Source of the DNA: Psococerastis gibbosa
Taxonomy: Eukaryota; Arthropoda; Insecta; Psocodea; Psocidae
Direction of reading: 5' to 3'
Length of the DNA: 64,000 bases
Assembly (NCBI GenBank): GCA_963971405.1
Contig: OZ020487.1
Span: forward strand, 20,135,371-20,199,370
Shown here: piece after piece, positions 1 through 13,600 of the stretch
How the letters are laid out: each line of letters begins with the position of its first letter
Position numbering within the stretch: position 1 is the stretch's first letter
Translations under genes and position numbers: made by a program
Notes under the pieces: model-generated
Database searches by the model: none
Told to the model about the DNA's origin: nothing
The model's input: the letters and a program-made list of their open reading frames with translations, nothing else

Positions 1-267
1 TGTTAAGTTCAATACAATGAGCCAAAATAAGCAAAATTAAGACACCGTTATCATATCAAGACCTATAAAAAAAAAAAAAATAAGTAAATAGCTATTTTTT
101 TTATTCTTGTCGAATGAATTTTTTTAGCAACATTTAAACCGATAAACACGCAGGAGCAATTGCTCAATGTCAAGTACAATGCATTGAGCCAAAATAAGCA
201 AAATTAAGACACCTATATCTTTTAAAAACCTTTAAAAAAATAAAATAAGTAAATAGCTATTTTTCGT

Positions 268-280
268 ATTCTTGTCGAAT
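268..280. repeat. Short dyad ATTC-N5-GAAT (example)
   Basis: ATTC (268-271) and GAAT (277-280) are complementary arms separated by TTGTC. The element lies directly before the T-tract and recurs once per monomer. A monomer subtype in domain C reads TTGTCTTGTGAAT instead and so loses the dyad. This is the best-conserved block by eye and a useful monomer anchor. Any role in protein binding is inference. Confidence 0.6.
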
Positions 281-443
281 GAATTTTTTTTAGCTACATT
301 TACACCGATGAACACGCAGGAGCAATTGCTCAATGTTAAGTACAATACAATGAGCCAAAATAAGCCAAATTAAGACACCCGTGTCATATCAAGACCTTAA
401 AAAAAAATAAAATAAGTATATAGCTATTTTTCTTATTCTTTTC
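277..443 (+). repeat. Representative satellite monomer (167 bp)
   Basis: This is one full unit measured from the G after one TTGTC to the C of the next. In order it contains a T-tract of eight after GAATGAA, the AGCTACATTTACACCG segment, the GAGCAATTGCTC palindrome (320-331), the CAATGTTAAGTACAATACAATG segment with its internal ACAAT repeat, two AAAATAAG-like words, the variable segment after GACAC (here CCGTGTC), an A-tract after ACCTT, and a TATAGCTATTT version of the AT dyad. The variable segment after GACAC (TATATC, CATATC, TCATATC, GTTATC, CGTGTC, CTTATC) and the bases around CAATTG are the most useful columns for telling monomer types apart. It has no coding potential. Confidence 0.9.
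320..331. repeat. GAGCAATTGCTC perfect palindrome (example)
   Basis: These 12 bases read the same on both strands and are centred on CAATTG. The palindrome is intact in a large share of monomers in domains A and B. Common broken forms are GAGCAATTGCCT, GAGCAAGTGGCC and GAACAATTGCTC in A and B, and AAGCAACTGCTC, GAGCAATTGGTC and GAGCATTTGCTC in C. It is the GC-richest dyad of the monomer and a candidate protein-binding site; binding is not shown. Confidence 0.8.
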
Positions 444-577
444 GAATGAATTTTTTGTAGCTACATTTACACCGACGAACACGCAGGAGCAAGTGGCCAA
501 TGTTTAGTACAATACAATGAGCCTAAATAAGCAAAATTAAGACACCTATATCTTTATAAGACCTTTAAAAAAAATAA

Positions 578-604
578 AATAAGTAAATAGCTATTTTTCT
601 TATT
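578..604. repeat. Imperfect dyad around AAATAGCTATTT (example)
   Basis: The core AAATAGCTATTT (585-596) is a perfect 12-bp palindrome. It is flanked by AATAAG on the left (578-583) and its complement CTTATT on the right (599-604), with one unpaired base on one side and two on the other. The two arms together give about 12 paired positions. The same arrangement recurs in most monomers; some carry TATAGCTATTT, and in domain C some carry AAATATCTATTT, which breaks the core. It could be a cruciform-forming site or a dimer-binding site; no function is shown. Confidence 0.75.
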
Positions 605-3600
605 CTTGTCGAATGAATTTTTTTTAGCTACATTTAAACCGATGAACACAAAAGAACAATTTCTCCATGTTAAGTACAATACATTGAGCCAAAATAAGCA
701 AAATTAAGACACCTTTATCTTTTTGAAACCTTTAAAAAAAATAAAATAAGTAAATAGCTATTTTTCTTATTCTTGTCGAATGAATTTTTTTTAGCTACAT
801 TTACACCGATGAACACGCAGGAGCAATTGCTCAATGTTAAGTACAATACAATGAGCCAAAATAAGCAAAATTAAGACACCTATATCTTTTTAAAACCTTT
901 AAAAAAAATAAAATAAGTAAATAGCTATTTTTCATATTCTTGTCGAATGAATTTTTTTTAGCTACATTTACACCGATGAACACGCAGGAGCAATTGCTCA
1001 ATGTTAAGTACAATACAGTGAGCCAAAATAAGCAAACTTAAGACACTCATATCATATCAAGACCTTTAAAAAAAAAATAAGTATACAGCTATTTTTCGTA
1101 TTCTTGCCGAATGAATTTTTTGTAGGTACATTTACACCGATGAACACGCTGGAGCAATTGCCTAATGTTAGATACAGTACAATGAGCCAAAATAAGCAAA
1201 ATTAAGACACCTATATCTTTTTAAAACCTTTAAAAAAAATAAAATAAGTATATAGCTATTTTTCTTATTCTTGTCGAATGAAATTTTTTTAGCTACATTT
1301 ACACCGATCAACACGCAGGAGCAATTGCTCAATGTTAAGTACAATACAATGAGCCAAAATAAGCAAAATTAAGACACTCATATCATATTAAGACCTTTAA
1401 AAAAAAAAATAAGTATATAGCTATTTTTCGTATTCTTGTCGAATGAATTTTTTGTAGCTACATTTACACCGATGAACACGCTGGAGCAATTGCCTAATGT
1501 TAGATACAGTACAATGAGCCAAAATAAGCAAAATTAAGACACCTATATCTTTTAAAAACCTTTAAAAAAAATAAAATAAGTAATTAGCTATTTTTCGTAT
1601 TCTTGCCGTATGAATTTTTTTAAGCTACATTTACACCGATGAACACGCAGGAGCAATTGCTCAATGTTAAGTACAATACATTGAGCCAAAATAAGCAAAA
1701 TAAAGACACCTATATCTTTTTAAAACCTTTAAAAAAAATAAAATAAGTAAATAGCTATTTTTCTTATTCATGTCGAATGAATTTTTTTTAGCTACATTTA
1801 CACCGATGAACACGCAGGAGCAATTGCTCAATGTTAAGTACAATACAATGAGCCAAAATAAGCAAAATTAAGACACTCATATCATATCAAGACCTTTAAA
1901 AAAAAAAATAAGTATATAGCTATTTTTCGTATTCTTGTCGAATGAATTTTTTTTAGCCACATTTACACCGATGAACACGCATGAACAATTGCTTAATGTT
2001 AAGTTCAATACAATGAGCCAAAATAAGCAAAATTAAGACACCGTTATCATATCAAGACCTATAAAAAAAAATAAAATAAGTAAATAGCTATTTTTTTTAT
2101 TCTTGTCGAATGAATTTTTTTAGCAACATTTAAACCGATAAACACGCAGGAGCAATTGCTCAATGTTAAGTACAATACAATGAGCCAAAATAAGCCAAAT
2201 TAAGACACTCATATCATATCAAGACCTTGAAAAAAAAAAATAAGTAAATAGCTATTTTTCGTATTCTTGTCGAATGAATTTTTTGTAGCTACATTTACAC
2301 CGATGAACACGCTGGAGCAATTGCCTAATGTTAGATACAGTACAATGAGCCAAAATAAGCAAAATTAAGACACCTATATCTTTTTAAAACCTTTAAAAAA
2401 AATAAAATAAGTAAATAGCTATTTTTCTTATTCTTGTCGAATGAATTTTTTTTAGCCACATTTACACCGATGAACACGCAGGAACAATTGCTCAATGTTA
2501 AGTACAATACATTGAGCCAAAATAAGCAAAATTAAGACACCTATATCTTTTTAAAACCTTTAAAAAAAATAAAATAAGTAAATAGCTATTTTTCGTATTC
2601 TTGACGAATGAATTTTTTGTAGCTACATTTACACCGATGAACACGCTGGAGCAATTGCCTAATGTTAGATACAGTACAATGAGCCAAAATAAGCAAAATT
2701 AAGACACCTATATCTTTTTAAAACCTTTAAAAAAAATAAAATAAGCAAATAGCTATTTTTCTTATTCTTGTCGAATGAATTTTTTTTAGCCACATTTACA
2801 CCGATGAACACGCATGAACAATTGCTTAATGTTAAGTTCAATACAATGAGCCAAAATAAGCAAAATTAAGACACCGTTATCATATCAAGACCTATAAAAA
2901 AAAATAAAATAAGTAAATAGCTATTTTTTTTATTCTTGTCGAATGAATTTTTTTAGCAACATTTAAACCGATAAACACGCAGGAGCAATTGCTCAATGTC
3001 ACGTACAATGCATTGAGCCAAAATAAGCAAAATTAAGACACCTATATCTTTTAAAAACCTTTAAAAAAATAAAATAAGTAAATAGCTATTTTTCCTATTC
3101 TTGTCGAATGAATTTTTTTTAGCTACATTTACACCGATGAACACGCAGGAGCAATTCCTCAATGTTAAGTACAATACAATGAGCCAAAATAAGCCAAATT
3201 AAGACACCCGTGTCATATCAAGACCTTAAAAAAAAATAAAATAAGTATATAGCTATTTTTCTTATTCTTTTCGAATGAATTTTTTGTAGCTACATTTACA
3301 CCGATGAACACGCAGGAGCAAGTGGCCAATGTTATGTACAATACAATGAGCCTAAATAAGCAAAATTAAGACACCTATATCTTTATAAGACCTTTAAAAA
3401 AAATAAAATAAGTAAATAGCTATTTTTCTTATTCTTGTCGAATGAATTTTTTTTAGCTACATTTACACCGATGAACACAAAAGAACAATTTCTCCATGTT
3501 AAGTACAATACATTGAGCCAAAATAAGCAAAATTAAGACACCTATTTCTTTTTAAAACCTTTAAAAAAATAAAATAAGTAAATAGCTATTTTTCTGATTC

Positions 3601-4663
3601 CTGTCGAACGAATTTTTTTTAGCTACATTTACACCGATGAACACGCAGGAGCAATTGCTCAATGTTAAGTACAATACAATGAGCCAAAATAAGCCAAATT
3701 AAGACACCCGTGTCATATCAAGACCTTTAAAAAAAATAAAATATCTATTTAGCTATTTTTCGTATTCTTGTCGAATGAATTTTTTTAAGCTACATTTACA
3801 CCGACGAACACGCAGGAGCAATTGCTCAATGTTAAGTACAATACAATGAGCCAAAATAAGCAAAATTAAGACACTCATATCATATCAAGACCTTTAAAAA
3901 AAAAAAATAAGTAAATAGCTATTTTTCTGATTCCTGTCGAACGAATTTTTTTAAGCTACATTTACACCGATGAACACGCTGGAGCAATTGCCTAATGTTA
4001 GATACAGTACAATGAGCCAAAATAAGCAAAATTAAGACACCTATATCTTTTAAAAACCTTTAAAAAAAAATAAAATAAGTAATTAGCTATTTTTCGTATT
4101 CTTGCCGTATGAATTTTTTTAAGCTACATTTACACCGATGAACACTCAGGAGCAATTGCACAATGTTAAGTACAATACACTGAGCCAAAATAAGCAAAAT
4201 AAAGACACCTATATCTTTTTAAAACCTTTAAAAAAAATAAAATAAGTAAATAGCTATTTTTCTTATTCTTGTCGAATGAATTTTTTGTAGCTACATTTAC
4301 ACCGATGAACACGCTGGAGCAATTGCCTAATATTAGATACAGTACAATGAGCCAAAATAAGCAAAATTAAGACACCTATATCTTTTTAAAACCTTTAAAA
4401 AAAATAAAATAAGTAAATAGCTATTTTTCGTATTCTTGACGAATGAATTTTTTGTAGCTACATTTACACCGATGAACACGCTGGTGCAATTGCCTAATGT
4501 TAGATACAGTACAATGAGCCAAAATAAGCAAAATTAAGACACCTATATCTTTTTAAAACCTTTAAAAAAAATAAAATAAGTAAATAGCTATTTTTCTTAT
4601 TCTTGTCGAATGAATTTTTTTTAGCCACATTTACACCGATGAACACGCATGAACAATTGCTCA

Positions 4664-7660
4664 ATGTTAAGTTCAATACAATGAGCCAAAATAAGCAAAA
4701 TTAAGACACCGTTATCATATCAAGACCTATAAAAAAAAAAAATAAGTAAATAGCTATTTTTTTTATTCTTGTCGAATGAATTTTTTTAGCAACATTTAAA
4801 CCGATAAACACGCAGGAGCAATTGCTCAATGTCAAGTACAATGCAATGAGCCAAAATAAGCAAAATTAAGGCACCTATATCTTTTAAAAACCTTTAAAAA
4901 AATAAAATAAGTAAATAGCTATTTTTCCTATTCTTGTCGAATGAATTTTTTTTAGCTACATTTACACCGATGAACACTCAGGAGCAATTGCTCAATGTTA
5001 AGTACAATACAATGAGCCAAAATAAGCCAAATTAAGACACTCATATCATATCAAGACCTTGAAAAAAAAAAAATAAGTAAATAGCTGTTTTTCGTATTCT
5101 TGTCGAATGAATTTTTTGTAGCTACATTTACACCGATGAACACGCTGGAGCAATTGCCTGATGTTAGATACAGTACCATGAGCCAAAATAAGCAAAATTA
5201 AGACACCTATATCTTTTTAAAACCTTTAAAAAAAATAAAATAAGTAAATAGCTATTTTTCTTATTCTTGTCGAATGAATTTTTTTTAGCCACATTTACAC
5301 CGATGAACACGAAGGAACAATTGCTCAATGTTAAGTACAATACATTGAGCCAAAATAAGCAAAATTAAGACACCTATATCTTTTTAAAACCTTTAAAAAA
5401 AATAAAATAAGTAAATAGCTATTTTTCGTATTCTTGACGAATGAATTTTTTGTAGCTACATTTACACCGATGAACACGCTGGAGCAATTGCCTAATGTTA
5501 TATACAGTACAATGAGCCAAAATAAGCAAAATTAAGACACCTATATCTTTTTAAAACCTTTAAAAAAAATAAAATAAGTAAATAGCTATTTTTCTTATTC
5601 TTGTCGAATGAATTTTTTTTAGCCACATTTACACCGATGAACACGCATGAACAATTGCTTAATGTTAAGTTCAATACAATGAGCCAAAATAAGCAAAATT
5701 AAGACACCGTTATCATATCAAGACCTATAAAAAAAAAAAAAATAAGTAAATAGCTATTTTTTTTATTCTTGTCGAATGAATTTTTTTAGCAACATTTAAA
5801 CCGATAAACACGCAGGAGCAATTGCTCAATGTCAAGTACAATGCATTGAGCCAAAATAAGCAAAATTAAGACACCTATATCTTTTAAAAACCTTTAAAAA
5901 AATAAAATAAGTAAATAGCTATTTTTCGTATTCTTGTCGAATGAATTTTTTTTAGCTACATTTACACCGATGAACACGCAGGAGCAATTGCTCAATGTTA
6001 AGTACAATACAATGAGCCAAAATAAGCCAAATTAAGACACCCGTGTCATATCAAGACCTTAAAAAAAAATAAAATAAGTATATAGCTATTTTTCTTATTC
6101 TTTTCGAATGAATTTTTTGTAGCTACATTTACACCGACGAACACGCAGGAGCAAGTGGCCAATGTTTAGTACAATACAATGAGCCTAAATAAGCAAAATT
6201 AAGACACCTATATCTTTATAAGACCTTTAAAAAAAATAAAATAAGTAAATAGCTATTTTTCTTATTCTTGTCGAATGAATTTTTTTTAGCTACATTTAAA
6301 CCGATGAACACAAAAGAACAATTTCTCCATGTTAAGTACAATACATTGAGCCAAAATAAGCAAAATTAAGACACCTTTATCTTTTTGAAACCTTTAAAAA
6401 AAATAAAATAAGTAAATAGCTATTTTTCTTATTCTTGTCGAATGAATTTTTTTTAGCTACATTTACACCGATGAACACGCAGGAGCAATTGCTCAATGTT
6501 AAGTACAATACAATGAGCCAAAATAAGCAAAATTAAGACACCTATATCTTTTTAAAACCTTTAAAAAAAATAAAATAAGTAAATAGCTATTTTTCTTATT
6601 CTTGTCGAATGAATTTTTTTTAGCCACATTTACACCGATGAACACGCATGAACAATTGCTCAATGTTAAGTTCAATACAATGAGCCAAAATAAGCAAAAT
6701 TAAGACACCGTTATCATATCAAGACCTATAAAAAAAAAAAATAAGTAAATAGCTATTTTTTTTATTCTTGTCGAATGAATTTTTTTAGCAACATTTAAAC
6801 CGATAAACACGCAGGAGCAATTGCTCAATGTCAAGTACAATGCAATGAGCCAAAATAAGCAAAATTAAGGCACCTATATCTTTTAATAACCTTTAAAAAA
6901 ATAAAATAAGTAAATAGCTATTTTTCCTATTCTTGTCGAATGAATTTTTTTTAGCTACATTTACACCGATGAACACTCAGGAGCAATTGCTCAATGTTAA
7001 GTACAATACAATGAGCCAAAATAAGCCAAATTAAGACACTCATATCATATCAAGACCTTGAAAAAAAAAAATAAGTAAATAGCTGTTTTTCGTATTCTTG
7101 TCGAATGAATTTTTTGTAGCTACATTTACACCGATGAACACGCTGGAGCAATTGCCTAATGTTAGATACAGTACAATGAGCCAAAATAAGCAAAATTAAG
7201 ACACCTATATCTTTTTAAAACCTTTAAAAAAAATAAAATAAGTAAATAGCTATTTTTCTTATTCTTGTCGAATGAATTTTTTTTAGCCACATTTACACCG
7301 ATGAACACGCAGGAACAATTGCTCAATGTTAAGTACAATACATTGAGCCAAAATAAGCAAAATTAAGACACCTATATCTTTTTAAAACCTTTAAAAAAAA
7401 TAAAATAAGTAAATAGCTATTTTTCGTATTCTTGACGAATGAATTTTTTGTAGCTACGTTTACACCGATGAACACGCTGGAGCAATTGCCTAATGTTAGA
7501 TACAGTACAATGAGCCAAAATAAGCAAAATTAAGACACCTATATCTTTTTAAAACCTTTAAAAAAAATAAAATAAGTAAATAGCTATTTTTCTTATTCTT
7601 GTCGAATGAATTTTTTTTAGCCACATTTACACCGATGAACACGCATGAACAATTGCTTAA
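4664..7660 (+). repeat. Alternating 6-monomer sub-blocks within HOR copy 1
   Basis: The last 18 monomers of the unit are three blocks of about 1 kb, each opening with TGTTAAGTTCAATAC and the GTTATC monomer. The first (about 4664-5662) and third (about 6662-7660) match at an offset of 1,998 bp, both carrying AAGGCACC and CTGTTTTTCG. The middle block (5663 to about 6590) instead matches the start of the long unit at 1 and 7661, carrying AAGTGGCCAATGTTTAG and CTTTATCTTTTTGAAACC. The order is therefore alpha, beta, alpha, then beta again as the next unit starts. This suggests the long unit grew by duplication of a shorter 12-monomer unit. Confidence 0.75.
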
Positions 7661-10600
7661 TGTTAAGTTCAATACAATGAGCCAAAATAAGCAAAATTAA
7701 GACACCGTTATCATATCAAGACCTATAAAAAAAAAAAAAAAAAGTAAATAGCTATTTTTTTTATTCTTGTCGAATGAATTTTTTTAGCAACATTTAAACC
7801 GATAAACACGCAGGAGCAATTGCTCAATGTCAAGTACAATGCATTGAGCCAAAATAAGCAAAATTAAGACACCTATATCTTTTAAAAACCTTTAAAAAAA
7901 TAAAATAAGTAAATAGCTATTTTTCGTATTCTTGTCGAATGAATTTTTTTTAGCTACATTTACACCGATGAACACGCAGGAGCAATTGCTCAATGTCAAG
8001 TACAATACAATGAGCCAAAATAAGCCAAATTAAGACACCCGTGTCATATCAAGACCTTAAAAAAAAATAAAATAAGTATATAGCTATTTTTCTTATTCTT
8101 TTCGAATGAATTTTTTGTAGCTACATTTACACCGACGAACACGCAGGAGCAAGTGGCCAATGTTTAGTACAATACAATGAGCCTAAATAAGCAAAATTAA
8201 GACACCTATATCTTTATAAGACCTTTAAAAAAAATAAAATAAGTAAATAGCTATTTTTCTTATTCTTGTCGAATGAATTTTTTTTAGCTACATTTAAACC
8301 GATGAACACAAAAGAACAATTTCTCCATGTTAAGTACAATACATTGAGCCAAAATAAGCAAAATTAAGACACCTTTATCTTTTTGAAACCTTTAAAAAAA
8401 ATAAAATAAGTAAATAGCTATTTTTCTTATTCTTGTCGAATGAATTTTTTTTAGCTACATTTACACCGATGAACACGCAGGAGCAATTGCTCAATGTTAA
8501 GTACAATACAATGAGCCAAAATAAGCAAAATTAAGACACCTATATCTTTTTAAAACCTTTAAAAAAAATAAAATAAGTAAATAGCTATTTTTCATATTCT
8601 TGTCGAATGAATTTTTTTTAGCTACATTTACACCGATGAACACGCAGGAGCAATTGCTCAATGTTAAGTACAATACAGTGAGCCAAAATAAGCAAACTTA
8701 AGACACTCATATCATATCAAGACCTTTAAAAAAAAAAAAAGTATACAGCTATTTTTCGTATTCTTGCCGAATGAATTTTTTGTAGCTACATTTACACCGA
8801 TGAACACGCTGGAGCAATTGCCTAATGTTAGATACAGTACAATGAGCCAAAATAAGCAAAATTAAGACACCTATATCTTTTTAAAACCTTTAAAAAAAAT
8901 AAAATAAGTATATAGCTATTTTTCTTATTCTTGTCGAATGAAATTTTTTTAGCTACATTTACACCGATCAACACGCAGGAGCAATTGCTCAATGTTAAGT
9001 ACAATACAATGAGCCAAAATAAGCAAAATTAAGACACTCATATCATATTAAGACCTTTAAAAAAAAAAAATAAGTATATAGCTATTTTTCGTATTCTTGT
9101 CGAATGAATTTTTTGTAGCTACATTTACACCGATGAACACGCTGGAGCAATTGCCTAATGTTAGATACAGTACAATGAGCCAAAATAAGCAAAATTAAGA
9201 CACCTATATCTTTTAAAAACCTTTAAAAAAAATAAAATAAGTAATTAGCTATTTTTCGTATTCTTGCCGTATGAATTTTTTTAAGCTACATTTACACCGA
9301 TGAACACGCAGGAGCAATTGCTCAATGTTAAGTACAATACATTGAGCCAAAATAAGCAAAATAAAGACACCTATATCTTTTTAAAACCTTTAAAAAAAAT
9401 AAAATAAGTAAATAGCTATTTTTCTTATTCATGTCGAATGAATTTTTTTTAGCTACATTTACACCGATGAACACGCAGGAGCAATTGCTCAATGTTAAGT
9501 ACAATACAATGAGCCAAAATAAGCAAAATTAAGACACTCATATCATATCAAGACCTTTAAAAAAAAAAATAAGTATATAGCTATTTTTCGTATTCTTGTC
9601 GAATGAATTTTTTTTAGCCACATTTACACCGATGAACACGCATGAACAATTGCTTAATGTTAAGTTCAATACAATGAGCCAAAATAAGCAAAATTAAGAC
9701 ACCGTTATCATATCAAGACCTATAAAAAAAAATAAAATAAGTAAATAGCTATTTTTTTTATTCTTGTCGAATGAATTTTTTTAGCAACATTTAAACCGAT
9801 AAACACGCAGGAGCAATTGCTCAATGTTAAGTACAATACAATGAGCCAAAATAAGCCAAATTAAGACACTCATATCATATCAAGACCTTGAAAAAAAAAA
9901 TAAGTAAATAGCTATTTTTCGTATTCTTGTCGAATGAATTTTTTGTAGCTACATTTACACCGATGAACACGCTGGAGCAATTGCCTAATGTTAGATACAG
10001 TACAATGAGCCAAAATAAGCAAAATTAAGACACCTATATCTTTTTAAAACCTTTAAAAAAAATAAAATAAGTAAATAGCTATTTTTCTTATTCTTGTCGA
10101 ATGAATTTTTTTTAGCCACATTTACACCGATGAACACGCAGGAACAATTGCTCAATGTTAAGTACAATACATTGAGCCAAAATAAGCAAAATTAAGACAC
10201 CTATATCTTTTTAAAACCTTTAAAAAAAATAAAATAAGTAAATAGCTATTTTTCGTATTCTTGACGAATGAATTTTTTGTAGCTACATTTACACCGATGA
10301 ACACGCTGGAGCAATTGCCTAATGTTAGATACAGTACAATGAGCCAAAATAAGCAAAATTAAGACACCTATATCTTTTTAAAACCTTTAAAAAAAATAAA
10401 ATAAGCAAATAGCTATTTTTCTTATTCTTGTCGAATGAATTTTTTTTAGCCACATTTACACCGATGAACACGCATGAACAATTGCTTAATGTTAAGTTCA
10501 ATACAATGAGCCAAAATAAGCAAAATTAAGACACCGTTATCATATCAAGACCTATAAAAAAAAATAAAATAAGTAAATAGCTATTTTTTTTATTCTTGTC

Positions 10601-13600
10601 GAATGAATTTTTTTAGCAACATTTAAACCGATAAACACGCAGGAGCAATTGCTCAATGTCACGTACAATGCATTGAGCCAAAATAAGCAAAATTAAGACA
10701 CCTATATCTTTTAAAAACCTTTAAAAAAATAAAATAAGTAAATAGCTATTTTTCCTATTCTTGTCGAATGAATTTTTTTTAGCTACATTTACACCGATGA
10801 ACACGCAGGAGCAATTCCTCAATGTTAAGTACAATACAATGAGCCAAAATAAGCCAAATTAAGACACCCGTGTCATATCAAGACCTTAAAAAAAAATAAA
10901 ATAAGTATATAGCTATTTTTCTTATTCTTTTCGAATGAATTTTTTGTAGCTACATTTACACCGATGAACACGCAGGAGCAAGTGGCCAATGTTATGTACA
11001 ATACAATGAGCCTAAATAAGCAAAATTAAGACACCTATATCTTTATAAGACCTTTAAAAAAAATAAAATAAGTAAATAGCTATTTTTCTTATTCTTGTCG
11101 AATGAATTTTTTTTAGCTACATTTACACCGATGAACACAAAAGAACAATTTCTCCATGTTAAGTACAATACATTGAGCCAAAATAAGCAAAATTAAGACA
11201 CCTATTTCTTTTTAAAACCTTTAAAAAAATAAAATAAGTAAATAGCTATTTTTCTGATTCCTGTCGAACGAATTTTTTTTAGCTACATTTACACCGATGA
11301 ACACGCAGGAGCAATTGCTCAATGTTAAGTACAATACAATGAGCCAAAATAAGCCAAATTAAGACACCCGTGTCATATCAAGACCTTTAAAAAAAATAAA
11401 ATATCTATTTAACTATTTTTCGTATTCTTGTCGAATGAATTTTTTTAAGCTACATTTACACCGACGAACACGCAGGAGCAATTGCTCAATGTTAAGTACA
11501 ATACAATGAGCCAAAATAAGCAAAATTAAGACACTCATATCATATCAAGACCTTTAAAAAAAAAAAATAAGTAAATAGCTATTTTTCTGATTCCTGTCGA
11601 ACGAATTTTTTTAAGCTACATTTACACCGATGAACACGCTGGAGCAATTGCCTAATGTTAGATACAGTACAATGAGCCAAAATAAGCAAAATTAAGACAC
11701 CTATATCTTTTAAAAACCTTTAAAAAAAAATAAAATAAGTAATTAGCTATTTTTCGTATTCTTGCCGTATGAATTTTTTTAAGCTACATTTACACCGATG
11801 AACACTCAGGAGCAATTGCACAATGTTAAGTACAATACACTGAGCCAAAATAAGCAAAATAAAGACACCTATATCTTTTTAAAACCTTTAAAAAAAATAA
11901 AATAAGTAAATAGCTATTTTTCTTATTCTTGTCGAATGAATTTTTTTTAGCTACATTTACACCGATGAACACGCAGGAGCAATTGCTCAATGTTAAGTAC
12001 AATACAATGAGCCAAAATAAGCAAAATTTAGACACTCATATCATATCAAGACCTTTAAAAAAAAAAAATAAGTAAATAGCTATTTTTCGTATTCTTGTCG
12101 AATGAATTTTTTGTAGCTACATTTACACCGATGAACACGCTGGAGCAATTGCCTAATATTAGATACAGTACAATGAGCCAAAATAAGCAAAATTAAGACA
12201 CCTATATCTTTTTAAAACCTTTAAAAAAAATAAAATAAGTAAATAGCTATTTTTCGTATTCTTGACGAATGAATTTTTTGTAGCTACATTTACACCGATG
12301 AACACGCTGGTGCAATTGCCTAATGTTAGATACAGTACAATGAGCCAAAATAAGCAAAATTAAGACACCTATATCTTTTTAAAACCTTTAAAAAAAATAA
12401 AATAAGTAAATAGCTATTTTTCTTATTCTTGTCGAATGAATTTTTTTTAGCCACATTTACACCGATGAACACGCATGAACAATTGCTCAATGTTAAGTTC
12501 AATACAATGAGCCAAAATAAGCAAAATTAAGACACCGTTATCATATCAAGACCTATAAAAAAAAAAAATAAGTAAATAGCTATTTTTTTTATTCTTGTCG
12601 AATGAATTTTTTTAGCAACATTTAAACCGATAAACACGCAGGAGCAATTGCTCAATGTCAAGTACAATGCAATGAGCCAAAATAAGCAAAATTAAGGCAC
12701 CTATATCTTTTAAAAACCTTTAAAAAAATAAAATAAGTAAATAGCTATTTTTCCTATTCTTGTCGAATGAATTTTTTTTAGCTACATTTACACCGATGAA
12801 CACTCAGGAGCAATTGCTCAATGTTAAGTACAATACAATGAGCCAAAATAAGCCAAATTAAGACACTCATATCATATCAAGACCTTGAAAAAAAAAAAAT
12901 AAGTAAATAGCTGTTTTTCGTATTCTTGTCGAATGAATTTTTTGTAGCTACATTTACACCGATGAACACGCTGGAGCAATTGCCTAATGTTAGATACAGT
13001 ACAATGAGCCAAAATAAGCAAAATTAAGACACCTATATCTTTTTAAAACCTTTAAAAAAAATAAAATAAGTAAATAGCTATTTTTCTTATTCTTGTCGAA
13101 TGAATTTTTTTTAGCCACATTTACACCGATGAACACGCAGGAACAATTGCTCAATGTTAAGTACAATACATTGAGCCAAAATAAGCAAAATTAAGACACC
13201 TATATCTTTTTAAAACCTTTAAAAAAAATAAAATAAGTAAATAGCTATTTTTCGTATTCTTGACGAATGAATTTTTTGTAGCTACATTTACACCGATGAA
13301 CACGCTGGAGCAATTGCCTAATGTTAGATACAGTACAATGAGCCAAAATAAGCAAAATTAAGACACCTATATCTTTTTAAAACCTTTAAAAAAAATAAAA
13401 TAAGTAAATAGCTATTTTTCTTATTCTTGTCGAATGAATTTTTTTTTGCCACATTTACACCGATGAACACGCATGAACAATTGCTTAATGTTAAGTTCAA
13501 TACAATGAGCCAAAATAAGCAAAATTAAGACACCGTTATCATATCAAGACCTATAAAAAAAAAAAAAATAAGTAAATAGCTATTTTTTTTATTCTTGTCG

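Larger units (their letters stand above)
1..7660 (+). repeat. Domain A HOR copy 1 (46 monomers, 7,660 bp)
   Basis: The sequence from base 1 recurs from 7661 at an offset of 7,660: the GACACCGTTATC monomer (45 and 7705), the AAGTGGCCAATG monomer (491 and 8151) and the AAACTTAAGACACTC monomer (1034 and 8694) all line up. The marker CCGTTATCAT falls at 45, 2041, 2874, 4709, 5707, 6708 and 7705, dividing the unit into blocks of about 12, 5, 11, 6, 6 and 6 monomers. Compared with copy 2 this copy lacks one monomer near 4,270. Only scattered single-base and A-tract-length differences separate the copies in the stretches I compared, so the duplication is recent or actively homogenised. Base 1 is the window edge, not necessarily the natural unit start. 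Confidence 0.9.

Noticed and set aside
61-100. Poly(A) tracts as retroposon tails or polyadenylation sites (also at 7,726 and 13,553)
   Set aside because: The A-tract is an internal, regularly spaced part of every monomer and varies only in length. There are no target-site duplications or unique 5' sequence.
395-425. TATA-like words (AAGTATATAGC) as promoters
   Set aside because: They are simple substitutions in the AT dyad of some monomers, appear many times without associated transcripts or genes, and are expected by chance in such AT-rich DNA.
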